Of a stretch of DNA of 64,000 bases, positions 33,439 to 42,093 are shown in pieces. The first letter of the stretch is position 1, and every line of letters starts with the position of its first letter. The stretch covers positions 1 to 64,000 of the forward strand of contig NZ_FCNW02000034.1 in assembly GCF_001544475.1 (NCBI RefSeq), in the 5' to 3' direction. The notes under the pieces were generated by a model that saw nothing but the letters and a program-made list of their open reading frames with translations, had not been told where the DNA came from and did no database searches. This DNA comes from Caballeronia humi. GTDB taxonomy: Bacteria > Pseudomonadota > Gammaproteobacteria > Burkholderiales > Burkholderiaceae. A program made the translations under genes and the position numbers.

Positions 33439-34632
33439 TCAAACCAGCTCCACCCCCATCGCCGTCGCTTCCCCGCCGCCGATACACAGACTCGCGACGC
33501 CGCGCTTCAATCCGCGCTGCCTCAACGCGCCGATCAGCGTAACGAGAATCCGCGCGCCCGATGCGCCGATCGGATGCCCGAGCGCGCACGCGCCGCCGTG
33601 CACGTTCACCTTGTCATGCGGCAGATCCTGCTCGCGCATCGCCGCCATCGTGACCACGGCGAACGCCTCGTTGATCTCGTACAAATCGACGTCGTTCGCG
33701 CGCCAGCCGTTCTTCTCGAAGAGCTTGCGGATCGCGCCCACTGGCGCCGTCGTGAACAGCGCAGGTTGCTGTGCGAACGTACTGTGCCCCGCAACACGCG
33801 CGAGCGGCGTGACGCCGAGACGCTTCGCCGTCGATTCGCGCATCAGCACGAGCGCGGCGGCGCCATCGGAGATCGAAGACGAATTCGCCGCCGTCACCGT
33901 GCCGTCCTTCGCGAACGCGGGCTTGAGCGTCGCGATCTTGTCGAGGTTGGCCTTGAACGGCTGCTCGTCGCGATCGATGACGGTATCGCCCTTGCGGCCC
34001 TTCACCGTGACCGGCGCGATCTCCCACTTGAACGAGCCATCTTCGTTTGCGAGCTTCGAGCGGCGCAGCGATTCGATCGCGAACGCATCTTGCGACTCGC
34101 GCGAAAACGCATACGACGACGCGCACTGTTCCGCGAACGTGCCCATCAGACGGCCCTTTTCGTACGCGTCTTCGAGTCCGTCGAGAAACATGTGGTCGAG
34201 CACCTGACCGTGCCCCATGCGCATGCCGCCGCGCGCTTTCGGAAGCAAATACGGTGCGTTCGACATGCTCTCCATGCCGCCCGCGACGATCACGTCGGCC
34301 GAGCCAGCGAGCAACATGTCGTGCGCGAACATCGCGGCGCGCATCCCTGAGCCGCACATCTTGTTGACCGTGGTGCATCCTGCCGCGAGCGGCAGCCCCG
34401 CGCCGAGCGCGGCCTGTCGCGCGGGCGCCTGGCCCTGGCCCGCTGGAAGCACGCAGCCGAACACGACTTCGTCGACCTGCTCGGGCGCGATGCCCGCGCG
34501 CTCGCGCGCCGCCGCGATCGCGACAGCGCCGAGTTGGGGCGCCGTCATCAATGCGAAGTCGCCCTGGAAAGCCGCCATCGGCGTGCGCGCTGCGGACACG
34601 ATGACGACCGGATCACGATTTGTCTCACTCAT
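33439..34632 (-). CDS. Acetyl-CoA C-acetyltransferase (thiolase)
   Basis: 397 residues, complete thiolase. Acyl-accepting Cys 93 in TTVNKMCGSGMRAAM, VAGGMESMSNAPYLL, the NEAFAVV loop, the catalytic His in GGACALGHPIGASGARIL and the second catalytic Cys in ASLCIGGGEATAM. It interconverts two acetyl-CoA and acetoacetyl-CoA, or shortens 3-oxoacyl-CoA. The start overlaps the carbonic anhydrase gene by eight bases and its SD (AAGGAG) lies inside that gene. Whether it serves leucine/acetoacetate use or polyhydroxybutyrate cannot be told. Confidence 0.95.
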   Translation of the reverse strand: MSETNRDPVVIVSAARTPMAAFQGDFALMTAPQLGAVAIAAARERAGIAPEQVDEVVFGCVLPAGQGQAPARQAALGAGLPLAAGCTTVNKMCGSGMRAAMFAHDMLLAGSADVIVAGGMESMSNAPYLLPKARGGMRMGHGQVLDHMFLDGLEDAYEKGRLMGTFAEQCASSYAFSRESQDAFAIESLRRSKLANEDGSFKWEIAPVTVKGRKGDTVIDRDEQPFKANLDKIATLKPAFAKDGTVTAANSSSISDGAAALVLMRESTAKRLGVTPLARVAGHSTFAQQPALFTTAPVGAIRKLFEKNGWRANDVDLYEINEAFAVVTMAAMREQDLPHDKVNVHGGACALGHPIGASGARILVTLIGALRQRGLKRGVASLCIGGGEATAMGVELV

Positions 34633-35395
34633 GTTTCAACTCCTTGATGACACCTTGAACGATAGCGGGAATGTCGCCGAGGCGTGCCGCATCCGAGGCG
34701 ATGACGTCGTTCTCGCTCGAGTGCGTGCCGCCGCGCGCGAGTTCCGCGAGGCAGGATTGATACGTCGAATCGATCTGGTCGTGCGCGTTGATCATCATGC
34801 CCATGTTGCGCACGCGGCCGTCGTGCACGCCGTACGTCCAGCCGTGCACGGTCAGTTCCTGGCCGCGCGCCCACGCATCGTTGACGATGGTCGTGCGGCA
34901 CACGTTCACCGTCTGCTCGATCGTGTTCAGCTCGACGAGCCGGCGATGCCGCGCGTCGCCCATCGGCCAGCCGTCGAGCAGCGCCGCGTGCTTCTCGCGC
35001 ACGTCCTCGACGTGGCGCAGCCAGTTGTCCGCGAGACCGACGCGCTGGCCGACGAGCGCCGCGCCGACGCCCGAGCACCCGTAATGGCCGACCACCATGA
35101 TGTGCTTCACCTTCAGCAGATCGACCGCGAACTGGATCACCGACAGTGCGTTCAAGTCCGAGTGCACAACGACGTTCGCGATGTTTCTATGCACGAACAC
35201 TTCGCCAGGCGGCAAGCCGATGATCTGGTTCGCGGGTACGCGCGAGTCAGAGCAGCCGATCCACAGATACTCCGGCGCCTGCTGGTGAGCCAGGCGCGAG
35301 AAGTACTCGGGATCTTCCTTGAGCATGCGCTCGACCCACGCCGAGTTGTTGTTGAACAGATGCGAGAGCGGGTTCTGATCGTTATGCGTGTTCAT
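34625..35395 (-). CDS. can: Beta-class carbonic anhydrase
   Basis: 256 residues from ATG 35395 (MNTHNDQNPLSHLFNNNSAW). Zinc ligands and catalytic dyad visible: Cys 48 and Asp 50 in WIGCSDSRVP, His 104 and Cys 107 in GHYGCSGVGA, plus the family signature EVFVHRNIANVV. Interconverts CO2 and bicarbonate in the cytoplasm, supplying carboxylases. It is longer than E. coli Can (220) through a C-terminal tail. Placed between aceK and thiolase. Confidence 0.95.
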   Translation of the reverse strand: MNTHNDQNPLSHLFNNNSAWVERMLKEDPEYFSRLAHQQAPEYLWIGCSDSRVPANQIIGLPPGEVFVHRNIANVVVHSDLNALSVIQFAVDLLKVKHIMVVGHYGCSGVGAALVGQRVGLADNWLRHVEDVREKHAALLDGWPMGDARHRRLVELNTIEQTVNVCRTTIVNDAWARGQELTVHGWTYGVHDGRVRNMGMMINAHDQIDSTYQSCLAELARGGTHSSENDVIASDAARLGDIPAIVQGVIKELKHE

Positions 35396-35421
35396 GATAT
35401 GTCGTTTAAAAGCGGCTGCCG

Positions 35422-37230
35422 TCACGCGGCGCGTGCGGAGGTGGTTGAGTTCGAATCCTGCCCGAAGCGCTCCGGATAGCGGATGCAGAAGCGGGCGGAA
35501 CGCTCGTAGGGATAAAAGTCGGCGAGTTCGCCGCGCAGCAGTTGTTCCTTGTTTCGTTGCCAGAGATCGGGATCGAAGAAGTCGGCGTGCAGGCGCATGA
35601 AGGCTTCACGCACGCGCGGATCGCCGAGCAGGAAGGTGTCGTAGGTTTCCGGAAAGATATCGTGCGGGCCCACGGTGTACCACGGCTCGCCCGACATCTC
35701 GTCTTCCTCGAAACGCGGCGGCGGAACCTTGCGCACGTTGCAATCGGTGAGGTACTCGATCTCGTCGTAGTCGTAGAACACCACGCGGCCATGACGCGTC
35801 ACGCCGAAATTCTTGTACAGCATGTCGCCCGGAAAGATGTTGGCCTGCATCAGTTGCTTGATTGCATCGCCGTATTCCTTGATGCCGTGCTCGATATCCG
35901 CATCGCTGCCGTTTTGCAGGAAGAGGTTGAGCGGCACCATGCGACGCTCGATGTACACATGCTTGATGACGAGGTTGTCGCCCTCGTATTCGATCATCGA
36001 CGGCGCTTCTTTCTCCAGTTCGCGGATCAACGCATCGTCGAGCCTTGTGACGGGAAGCGCCACGCTCGAATATTCGAGCGTATCGGCCATGCGTCCGAGC
36101 CGGTCATGGCGCTTGACGAGCTGATACTTGTCCTTGATCTTCTTGCGCGTCGTGTCCTTCGGCGGCGGGAAGTAATCCTTGATCATCTTGAACACGTAAG
36201 GAAACGACGGCAGCGTGAACACGATCATCACGAGCCCCTTGATACCGGGCGCGATGATGAACTGGTCGCTCGAATGCGAGAGGTGATGCAGCAGGTCGCG
36301 ATAGAAAAGGTTCTTGCCCTGCTTCTGCAAACCCACCGATGTATAGAGTTCCGCCTTCGGCTTGACCGGCATGATCGTGCGCAGGAATTGCACGTAAGCG
36401 GACGGCACTTCCATGTCGACGAGAAAATACGAATGCGCGAAGCTGAAGATGATGAGCAGTTGCTCGCGGCTCAGCAGCACGGTATCGAGCGCGAGAAGGC
36501 CCGGCTGCGTGTGGCGCACGGGCACGGCAAACGGCACGACGCTGTCGCTGTTGATGATGCGCCCGACGATATACGCGGCCTTGTTGCGAAAGAACAGCGA
36601 CGACAGCACGTGAATCTGGAAATTCGGCGCGGCTTTGAAGTCGCCAAGGACTTCGGTCATCGATTGCATCACGCATTGCACGTCGCGCTGCAAATCCTCG
36701 AACGGCGGATTCAGCTGGAAATTCGTGACGATGCGTTCGAGCGTGGCGGCGAGGCCGTCCTTCGCCGGGTAATACGCGCGATACGTAGGCTTCGCGGCGG
36801 GTTCGTCGTTCTCGATGTACTCGGTGGAAATCGCGGGCCGCACGAAGATGAAATCGTTGTTGAAATACGAGCGATGCAGGATCTTGCAGCACACCGAGTT
36901 GAAGAACGTCTCCGCGCATTCCGGCTGACGATGCGACGTGAGCAAGCCGATGTAGTGCAGCTTGATCTGCTGCCAGATTTCGTCGTCGATGTTTTCCGCG
37001 TCGTATTCGTCTTCGAGCAGCATCACGCATTCGTCGACGCGCTTGTCGTACGACGCGATACGCTCGCGCGCAAGCTGTTGCAGCGCGAGCCAGTCGCCTG
37101 CTTCGAACAGCGTCTTCGCTTCGATGGCGGCATCGCGAAACACGCAATAGTGACGATCGAACCCTTCGAGCATCGTCTGCGCGACATCGAAACCGATTTG
37201 CGACGAGAGCAGTTTGGGGAAGTGGTTCAT
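35422..37230 (-). CDS. aceK: Isocitrate dehydrogenase kinase/phosphatase
   Basis: 602 residues, near the usual 580-610. Typical AceK features: N-terminal regulatory half with QIGFDVAQTMLEGFDRHYCVF, then the kinase/phosphatase half with FIIAPGIKGLVMIVFTLPSFPYVFKMIKDYFPPPKD (ATP lysine in VFKMIKD), MADTLEYSSVALP, MLYKNFGVTRHGRVVFYDYDEIEYLTDCNVRKVPPPR (metal-binding DYDE). It phosphorylates or dephosphorylates isocitrate dehydrogenase to switch carbon into the glyoxylate bypass, used on acetate, fatty acids or leucine. First structural gene after the MerR regulator. Confidence 0.97.
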   Translation of the reverse strand: MNHFPKLLSSQIGFDVAQTMLEGFDRHYCVFRDAAIEAKTLFEAGDWLALQQLARERIASYDKRVDECVMLLEDEYDAENIDDEIWQQIKLHYIGLLTSHRQPECAETFFNSVCCKILHRSYFNNDFIFVRPAISTEYIENDEPAAKPTYRAYYPAKDGLAATLERIVTNFQLNPPFEDLQRDVQCVMQSMTEVLGDFKAAPNFQIHVLSSLFFRNKAAYIVGRIINSDSVVPFAVPVRHTQPGLLALDTVLLSREQLLIIFSFAHSYFLVDMEVPSAYVQFLRTIMPVKPKAELYTSVGLQKQGKNLFYRDLLHHLSHSSDQFIIAPGIKGLVMIVFTLPSFPYVFKMIKDYFPPPKDTTRKKIKDKYQLVKRHDRLGRMADTLEYSSVALPVTRLDDALIRELEKEAPSMIEYEGDNLVIKHVYIERRMVPLNLFLQNGSDADIEHGIKEYGDAIKQLMQANIFPGDMLYKNFGVTRHGRVVFYDYDEIEYLTDCNVRKVPPPRFEEDEMSGEPWYTVGPHDIFPETYDTFLLGDPRVREAFMRLHADFFDPDLWQRNKEQLLRGELADFYPYERSARFCIRYPERFGQDSNSTTSARAA

Positions 37231-37255
37231 ATCGACTCAGCGCGTCGTGGGAATG

Positions 37256-37678
37256 TCATGCCGCTTTCGATTTGCGCGCGCGCTTTTCAGCGCTCGCTGA
37301 AAGCAGCGCACGGCCTTGCTGCTCGTATTGGTCGAGCTCGGCGAGCGTCGCGTTCAGGTCCTCCAGTTGCTGCTCCAAGACCTTGCGATGCGCGGCGATC
37401 GTATCGAGGAACGCGTGCAGCTGCGAGACGGTGCCCGTCGGCGAATCGTAGAGATCGAGCAGCACGCGAATCTCCGAGAGCGTGAAGCCGAGTCGCTTGC
37501 CGCGCAGCGTAAGCTTGAGCCGCGTGCGGTCGCGTGGGGAATACACGCGACGCAATCCGCTCGACCCTTCGCGCGTCGGCGCAAGCAGGCCCTGGTCTTC
37601 GTAGAAGCGGATGGCGCGCGGCGTGACTTCGAATTCGCGCGCGAGTTCGGTGATCGTGTATTGCGTCTGTTGATTCAT
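37256..37678 (-). CDS. liuR: MerR-family regulator, LiuR-like
   Basis: 140 residues from ATG 37678. N-terminal winged helix YTITELAREFEVTPRAIRFYEDQGLLAPTREGSSGLRRVY, then a long coiled-coil (VSQLHAFLDTIAAHRKVLEQQLEDLNATLAELDQYEQQG). It lacks C-terminal metal-binding cysteines, so it is not a metal sensor. The pattern and the position before aceK match what I recall of LiuR, regulator of leucine/isovalerate catabolism in proteobacteria. It probably regulates itself, aceK, can and thiolase as well as the divergent metallo-hydrolase at 37793. A much longer open frame reads through this region but has no support. Confidence 0.8.
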   Translation of the reverse strand: MNQQTQYTITELAREFEVTPRAIRFYEDQGLLAPTREGSSGLRRVYSPRDRTRLKLTLRGKRLGFTLSEIRVLLDLYDSPTGTVSQLHAFLDTIAAHRKVLEQQLEDLNATLAELDQYEQQGRALLSASAEKRARKSKAA

Positions 37679-37725
37679 CGCCGGGCGCCGAAGTTCGAGC
37701 GCGATTAGTCCGTGGACGTTAATAT

Positions 37726-37740
37726 GTACGTTTACGTTAT
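37726..37740. promoter_or_regulatory. Candidate LiuR-type operator
   Basis: The motif TACGTTTACGTTA (two ACGT cores two bases apart) lies in the 114-base divergent promoter region between the MerR-like gene and the metallo-hydrolase. It resembles the TTACGT/ACGTAA dyad I remember for LiuR; a further ACGTTA is nearby at about 37717. Match from memory only. Confidence 0.5.
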
Positions 37741-37792
37741 CGTCAACCTCGGCAAATTGCAACGGCGCCGCAACCCGGAGACCCATGCGCGA

Positions 37793-38866
37793 ATGAACGC
37801 CCTCGAACATCAACTCGACTACGTGTTTGCCGATGCCTTGCCGGAAGCGGGCGGCGTCATGGAAGCCGCGCCCGGCGTGTTCTGGGTGCGCATGCCACTG
37901 CCGTTCGCGCTCGATCACATCAATCTCTGGCTGATGCGCGACGAGATCGACGGCGTGAGCGGCTGGACGGTGGTCGATTGCGGCATTGCAAGCGAGACGA
38001 TCCGCGCGAACTGGGAGCGCGTGTTCGACACGCTGCTCGAAGGCCTGCCGGTGCTGCGCGTGATCATCACGCATTGCCATCCGGACCACCTGGGCCTCGC
38101 CGACTGGATTTGCAATGGCGGCGACAAAAAGCGCTGGAACGTGCGCCTGTGGATATCGCTGGGCGAATACGCGATGGGTCGCGTGATGGCCGCCGGCGAC
38201 GGCTCGAATGCGGGCGGCGAGCGTGCCGCGCGCCACTTTGCGCGACACGGCCTGAACGACGAGGCATCGCTCGATGCGCTGCGCAAACGCGACAGCTATT
38301 ACCCGACGCTCGTGCCTTCGATTCCGCCGCAATTCCGCCGCCTGCGTGATGGCGATAGACTCACGATCGGCGGCCGCGCATGGCAAGTGGTGGCGGGCTA
38401 CGGCCATTCGCCGGAGCACAGCGCGCTTTTTTGCGCGGAGGCCGGCGTGCTGATCTCCGGCGACATGGTGCTGCCGCGCATCTCGACGAACGTGTCCGTG
38501 TTCGATATCGAACCCGAAGGCAATCCGCTTGCGCTCTATCTGGAATCGCTCGGACGCTATGAAACGATGCCCGCCGATACGCTCGTTCTACCGTCGCACG
38601 GCAAGCCGTTTCGCGGCATGCACACGCGCATCGCGCAGTTACGCGATCATCACAAGGCGCGTCTCGCCGAAGTGCGCGAAGCGTGTTCGATCAAGCCGCA
38701 GAGCGCCGCTGAAATCGTTCCGATGATGTTCAAACGTAAGCTCGATATTCATCAGATGACATTCGCGCTCGGCGAAGCGCTCGCGCACTTGCATCTGCTG
38801 TGGCTCGAAGGCGAGCTGAAGCGCCAGATCGATGACGATGGCGTGATCCGCTTTGCTCCCGCGTAA
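37793..38866 (+). CDS. Metallo-beta-lactamase-fold hydrolase with MBL-associated helical tail
   Basis: 357 residues from ATG 37793, which suits the family; the frame is open to 37712. Metal motif ITHCHPDHLGLADWI (HxHxDH) near residue 85, YGHSPEHSALFC near 203, VLISGDMVLPRIS and LPSHGKPFRG as further ligands. The C-terminal part (MFKRKLDIHQMTFALGEALAHLHLLWLEGEL) is a winged-helix-like cap found in some acyl-CoA-thioesterase/lactonase-like MBL proteins. It is divergent from the LiuR-like regulator and shares a putative operator with it. Substrate unknown; a CoA-thioester or lactone is possible. Confidence 0.88.
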   Translation: MNALEHQLDYVFADALPEAGGVMEAAPGVFWVRMPLPFALDHINLWLMRDEIDGVSGWTVVDCGIASETIRANWERVFDTLLEGLPVLRVIITHCHPDHLGLADWICNGGDKKRWNVRLWISLGEYAMGRVMAAGDGSNAGGERAARHFARHGLNDEASLDALRKRDSYYPTLVPSIPPQFRRLRDGDRLTIGGRAWQVVAGYGHSPEHSALFCAEAGVLISGDMVLPRISTNVSVFDIEPEGNPLALYLESLGRYETMPADTLVLPSHGKPFRGMHTRIAQLRDHHKARLAEVREACSIKPQSAAEIVPMMFKRKLDIHQMTFALGEALAHLHLLWLEGELKRQIDDDGVIRFAPA

Positions 38867-38884
38867 TCACGCCAGCGAAGAAGG

Positions 38885-40471
38885 CTACTGCACGACGACG
38901 CTCGCGAAGTTCTGCCGCCCGAACGGGCTCACGCGATAGCCGCTGACGTTGCCGCGCGTCAGCGCGGCGGCTGTCGGATAAGCGAGCGGAATCCACAGCG
39001 CCTGATCGTGGATGATCTTCTGCGCATCTCCATACGCTTTCGTGCGCTTCGAAACATCGGCAGTCGCCTTGCCGTCGGCGATCAGCTTGTCGAGTTGCGG
39101 ATCGCAGTAGCGCGCGAAGTTGATGCCCGACTTCACCGCGTTGCAGCTAAAGAGCGGCGACAAATAGTTGTCCGGGTCGCCGTTGTCGCCGGCCCAGCCC
39201 ATGAACAGCATGTCGTGCTGACCCTGCTTCGCTTCCTTGATGAGTTCGCCCCATTCGATCACCTTCACTTGCGCCTTCACTCCGATCTTCGCGAGATCGG
39301 CCTGCAGCAGTTCGGCGCCGGCCTTCGGATTCGGATTGAGCACGCTGCCGTTCGGACGCACCCAGATCGTCGTCTCGAAGCCGTTCGGAAAGCCCGCGTC
39401 GGCGAGCAGCTTCTTCGCCTTTTCGGCGGAATAGGCGTACGGGCTCACCGCTTTGTCATAGCTCCACGTATTTGGCGGGAACGGATTCACGGCGGGCGTC
39501 GCGGTGTTGTCGAAGACGGTCTTGATATAGGTCGTGCGATCGAAGGCTTCGTTGAGTGCCTGACGCACCTTCGGGCTATCGAGCGGCTTCTTCTGCGTGT
39601 TCAGCGCGACGAACGCCGTCATGAACGCGGGCGTCTCGCTCACTTTGAGCGCCTTGTCGTTCTTCGCGTCAATGACGTCCTGCGGTTTCGGCGACAAGGC
39701 GATCTGGCATTCGCCTGCCTTGATCTTTTGCGCGCGTACCGAGGCATCCGGCGTGATCGCGTAGATCAGGCGATCGATCTTCGGCTTCGCGCCCCAGTAC
39801 GTCGGGTTCACGTCGTAGCGGATCACGGCGTCCTTCGTGTAGGTCTTCAGCACGAACGGACCGGTGCCGATCGGCTTCGCGTTCAGATCGGTCTGCTTGT
39901 TCGCTTTTTGCAACTGATCGGCGTATTCGGCCGAATAGATCGATGCGAAACCCATCGTCAGGATCGGCACGAAGGTCGCGTTAGGCTCGTTGAGCTCGAA
40001 CTTCACGGTATTGTCATCGACCTTGCTCACCGATTTGATCAGCTTTACGAGCCCCATCGATTGCGCGTGCGGAAAGCCGCTTGCCCCGGCGACCTTGTGC
40101 CACGGATTGCTCTCGGAGAGCATGCGGTCGAAGGTGAACACGACGTCGTCGGCACTGAGCTTGCGCGTCGGCTTGAAGTAATCAGTGGACTGGAACTGCA
40201 CGTTCGGTCGCAGGTGGAACGTGTAGGTAAGGCCGTCGGCGCTCACGTCCCACTTCTCCGCCAGCGACGGCGCGACCTTCTTCGCGGCTTCGTCGTAGGA
40301 GACGAGCGTGTTGAAGAGCACGTCGGCCGACGCATTGGTCGTGACGAGCGAGTTGAACTGGACGACGTCGAAGCCGTCCGGGCTCGATTCGGTGCAGACG
40401 GTGAGCGGCTTGGACATCGCGAGCATCGGCGTGGCGACGAGTGCGGCGGCCGCGAGCAGTTTAAGGCGCAT
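38885..40471 (-). CDS. ABC transporter substrate-binding protein, dipeptide (DppA) type
   Basis: 528 residues, signal peptide MRLKLLAAAALVATPMLAMS, mature start KPLTVCTESSPDGFDVVQFN. Family-5 extracellular binding protein with the DppA pattern: ASADVLFNTLVSYD, DGLTYTFHLRPNVQFQSTDYF, PIGTGPFVLKTYTKDAVIRY, a short Cys-containing stretch (LFSCNAVKSGINFARYC, possible disulfide) and late FMGWAGDNGDPDNYLSPLF ligand loop. It binds dipeptides in the periplasm. No permease or ATPase is adjacent. Convergent with the metallo-hydrolase (18-base gap). Confidence 0.93.
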   Translation of the reverse strand: MRLKLLAAAALVATPMLAMSKPLTVCTESSPDGFDVVQFNSLVTTNASADVLFNTLVSYDEAAKKVAPSLAEKWDVSADGLTYTFHLRPNVQFQSTDYFKPTRKLSADDVVFTFDRMLSESNPWHKVAGASGFPHAQSMGLVKLIKSVSKVDDNTVKFELNEPNATFVPILTMGFASIYSAEYADQLQKANKQTDLNAKPIGTGPFVLKTYTKDAVIRYDVNPTYWGAKPKIDRLIYAITPDASVRAQKIKAGECQIALSPKPQDVIDAKNDKALKVSETPAFMTAFVALNTQKKPLDSPKVRQALNEAFDRTTYIKTVFDNTATPAVNPFPPNTWSYDKAVSPYAYSAEKAKKLLADAGFPNGFETTIWVRPNGSVLNPNPKAGAELLQADLAKIGVKAQVKVIEWGELIKEAKQGQHDMLFMGWAGDNGDPDNYLSPLFSCNAVKSGINFARYCDPQLDKLIADGKATADVSKRTKAYGDAQKIIHDQALWIPLAYPTAAALTRGNVSGYRVSPFGRQNFASVVVQ

Positions 40472-40649
40472 GAGTTCTCCCGTGACCTTCAGGTCGATTT
40501 AGTCTTTACGTTCGTTTCAGGTTCGACGACGCGCAATGACGATGCAAGGCGCGCGCCCGCGCCGGTAGAGTATCGAACGAAGGCCGCAGCGACAACGATC
40601 CGATCGCCATATCCATATGCGCTTCCTGCTTCGGAGCAAGCGGCGCGCC

Positions 40650-40678
40650 TTGCCGAATCGTTTTGACCGGGCTACACT
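40650..40678 (+). promoter_or_regulatory. Candidate sigma-70 promoter of the riboswitch transcript
   Basis: TTGCCG at 40650-40655, 17 bases, then TACACT at 40673-40678. It would start transcription at about 40685, right at the beginning of the riboswitch. Not proven. Confidence 0.5.
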
Positions 40679-40679
40679 T

Positions 40680-40760
40680 CAGCCGTCTTTGGGGAGTAGC
40701 CTTCCTTCCGCCCTGGAAGGAGAACGCGTCAACATCCTCGGCTTGTCTGCCGTGGCGCGT
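40680..40760 (+). ncRNA. yybP-ykoY (manganese) riboswitch aptamer
   Basis: The two conserved Mn2+-binding loops are recognisable: GGGGAGTAGC at 40691-40700 and CGTCAACATCCTCGGC at 40727-40742. Between them is a hairpin CCTTCC/GGAAGG (40700-40705 with 40715-40720). AGCCG at 40681 can pair with CGGCT at 40739 to form the closing stem. The second loop reads CATCCTC where CATACTC is usual. It lies about 200 bases upstream of the antiporter ATG at 40949 on the same strand. Identification from consensus memory; a covariance search (Rfam RF00080) would settle it. Confidence 0.85.
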
Positions 40761-40794
40761 TCGACCGCGAGTTTCACGCAGTCGGTTTGGCGAG

Positions 40795-40863
40795 ACCATT
40801 GATGCATCGTGTCGTTCCTGGTCGGACGGCGCGCGATGCATCATGGTTCGCTGACGTCCGACC
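40795..40863 (+). promoter_or_regulatory. Two mutually exclusive hairpins, probable expression platform
   Basis: Hairpin A pairs ACCATTGATGCATCG (40795-40809) with CGATGCATCATGGT (40834-40847). Hairpin B pairs GGTCGGACG (40820-40828) with CGTCCGACC (40855-40863). B's left arm lies in A's loop and A's right arm lies in B's loop, so only one can form at a time. Located between the riboswitch and the antiporter gene. Confidence 0.65.
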
Positions 40864-40948
40864 GTGGAATTATCGTGTCCCCAGAACTCAAAAATACTAT
40901 CCCCTCAAGCGCAGTTTCGTTCACGCACGCCTCGACGCGAGGTGACGC

Positions 40949-41959
40949 ATGACGCTGCTTTTCCTCGAACTCGCGGCGATGCTCGCGATCATCCTCATCG
41001 CGTCCGAGTTGTTCACGAACGCGCTCGAACATCTCGGCGAACGGCTCGGCATATCGGAGGGCGTCACCGGGTCGCTCTTCGCGGCGGTCGGCACGGCGCT
41101 TCCCGAGACGACCGTGCCGATCATCGCGCTGCTCGGCGGCACGGCGAGCCGGGCGGTCAATGAAGAAATCGGCGTCGGCGCGATCCTGGGCGCGCCGCTG
41201 ATGCTCGCGACGCTATCCACCTGTCTCATGACGCTCGCGATTTTGAAATCGCGCGGCATGCGCGGCGTGATCGCGCCCGAGCGAACCGGCTTCGTGCGCG
41301 ACCTCAACTTCTTCCTGTGCGCGTTTGTGATCGCGGCGGGCGCGATGTTCGTGCCGCATCACGCATGGCAAGTGCGTGCGCTTTTCGCGGCGGGGCTCGT
41401 GTGCGTGTACGTGGTCTACGTAATCACGACGTTCAGGGCATCGGCGGCGCTCGTCGACAGCGGGCACGGCACCGAGGCGCCCGAACGCCTTTTCGTCTCG
41501 AAGCTCGGCCTGCCGACGTCGCTCGCCACCATCGCGCTGCAGTTCGCCATCGGCATCGCGCTTTTGGTCGGCGGCGCGAAGGGATTCATCCACGGCGTGG
41601 AGGGCGTGTCCGAGGCGCTGGGGATATCGGCGCTGCTGCTCTCGCTGATCATCATTCCGATCGCGACCGAATTGCCCGAGAAGGTCAACAGCATTCTCTG
41701 GGCGCGGCGCGGCAAGGATACGCTCGCGTTCGGCAACATCACGGGCGCGATGGTTTTTCAGGGCACGCTGCTGCCCGCGATCGGCATCATGCTGACGCCG
41801 TGGGAACCGCGCGTCGAAGTGTTGACGGGTGTATTGATCACGCTCGCCGCCGCGGCGTGGCTGCGCTTCAATGCGCGTCGCAATGGCGTGGTGTTGTGGG
41901 CGTTGCTGGGAAATGGCGTGCTGTACGGCGCGTATCTCGGCCTGACGCTCGGGCGCTGA
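40949..41959 (+). CDS. CaCA-family cation antiporter (sodium:calcium exchanger type)
   Basis: 336 residues, about ten membrane helices. Two inverted alpha repeats typical of Na+/Ca2+ exchangers are visible: GTALPETTVPIIALLGG with NEEIGVGAILGAP near residue 48, and IATELPEKVNSILWARRGKDTLAFGNITGAMVFQGTLLPAIGI near 236. The acidic residues in the two LPE motifs bind the cation. Its Mn2+-type riboswitch suggests manganese export rather than calcium, an inference. SD GAGGTG lies at 40937-40942. Monocistronic, followed by a clear terminator. Confidence 0.9.
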   Translation: MTLLFLELAAMLAIILIASELFTNALEHLGERLGISEGVTGSLFAAVGTALPETTVPIIALLGGTASRAVNEEIGVGAILGAPLMLATLSTCLMTLAILKSRGMRGVIAPERTGFVRDLNFFLCAFVIAAGAMFVPHHAWQVRALFAAGLVCVYVVYVITTFRASAALVDSGHGTEAPERLFVSKLGLPTSLATIALQFAIGIALLVGGAKGFIHGVEGVSEALGISALLLSLIIIPIATELPEKVNSILWARRGKDTLAFGNITGAMVFQGTLLPAIGIMLTPWEPRVEVLTGVLITLAAAAWLRFNARRNGVVLWALLGNGVLYGAYLGLTLGR

Positions 41960-41989
41960 AAGCGTGCTGAAACGCTTGCGCAAATAAGA

Positions 41990-42011
41990 AATGCCCGCCG
42001 AAGCGGGCATT
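41990..42011. terminator. Hairpin terminator after the antiporter
   Basis: AATGCCCGC/GCGGGCATT perfect nine-base arms around CGAA (41999-42002), 30 bases after the stop. The T-run is weak, and an AT-rich stretch follows near 42045-42070. Confidence 0.65.
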
Positions 42012-42093
42012 GAAGAGCGAAGCAGCGCACCATCCAGCGGCGCGTTGTTCTTGTTGTTCTTATTTCTTATTAACGGCAGTGGCCGGCAAAACT

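Noticed and set aside
35542..37485. 647-aa plus-strand open frame
   Set aside because: Antisense shadow of aceK and the MerR gene.
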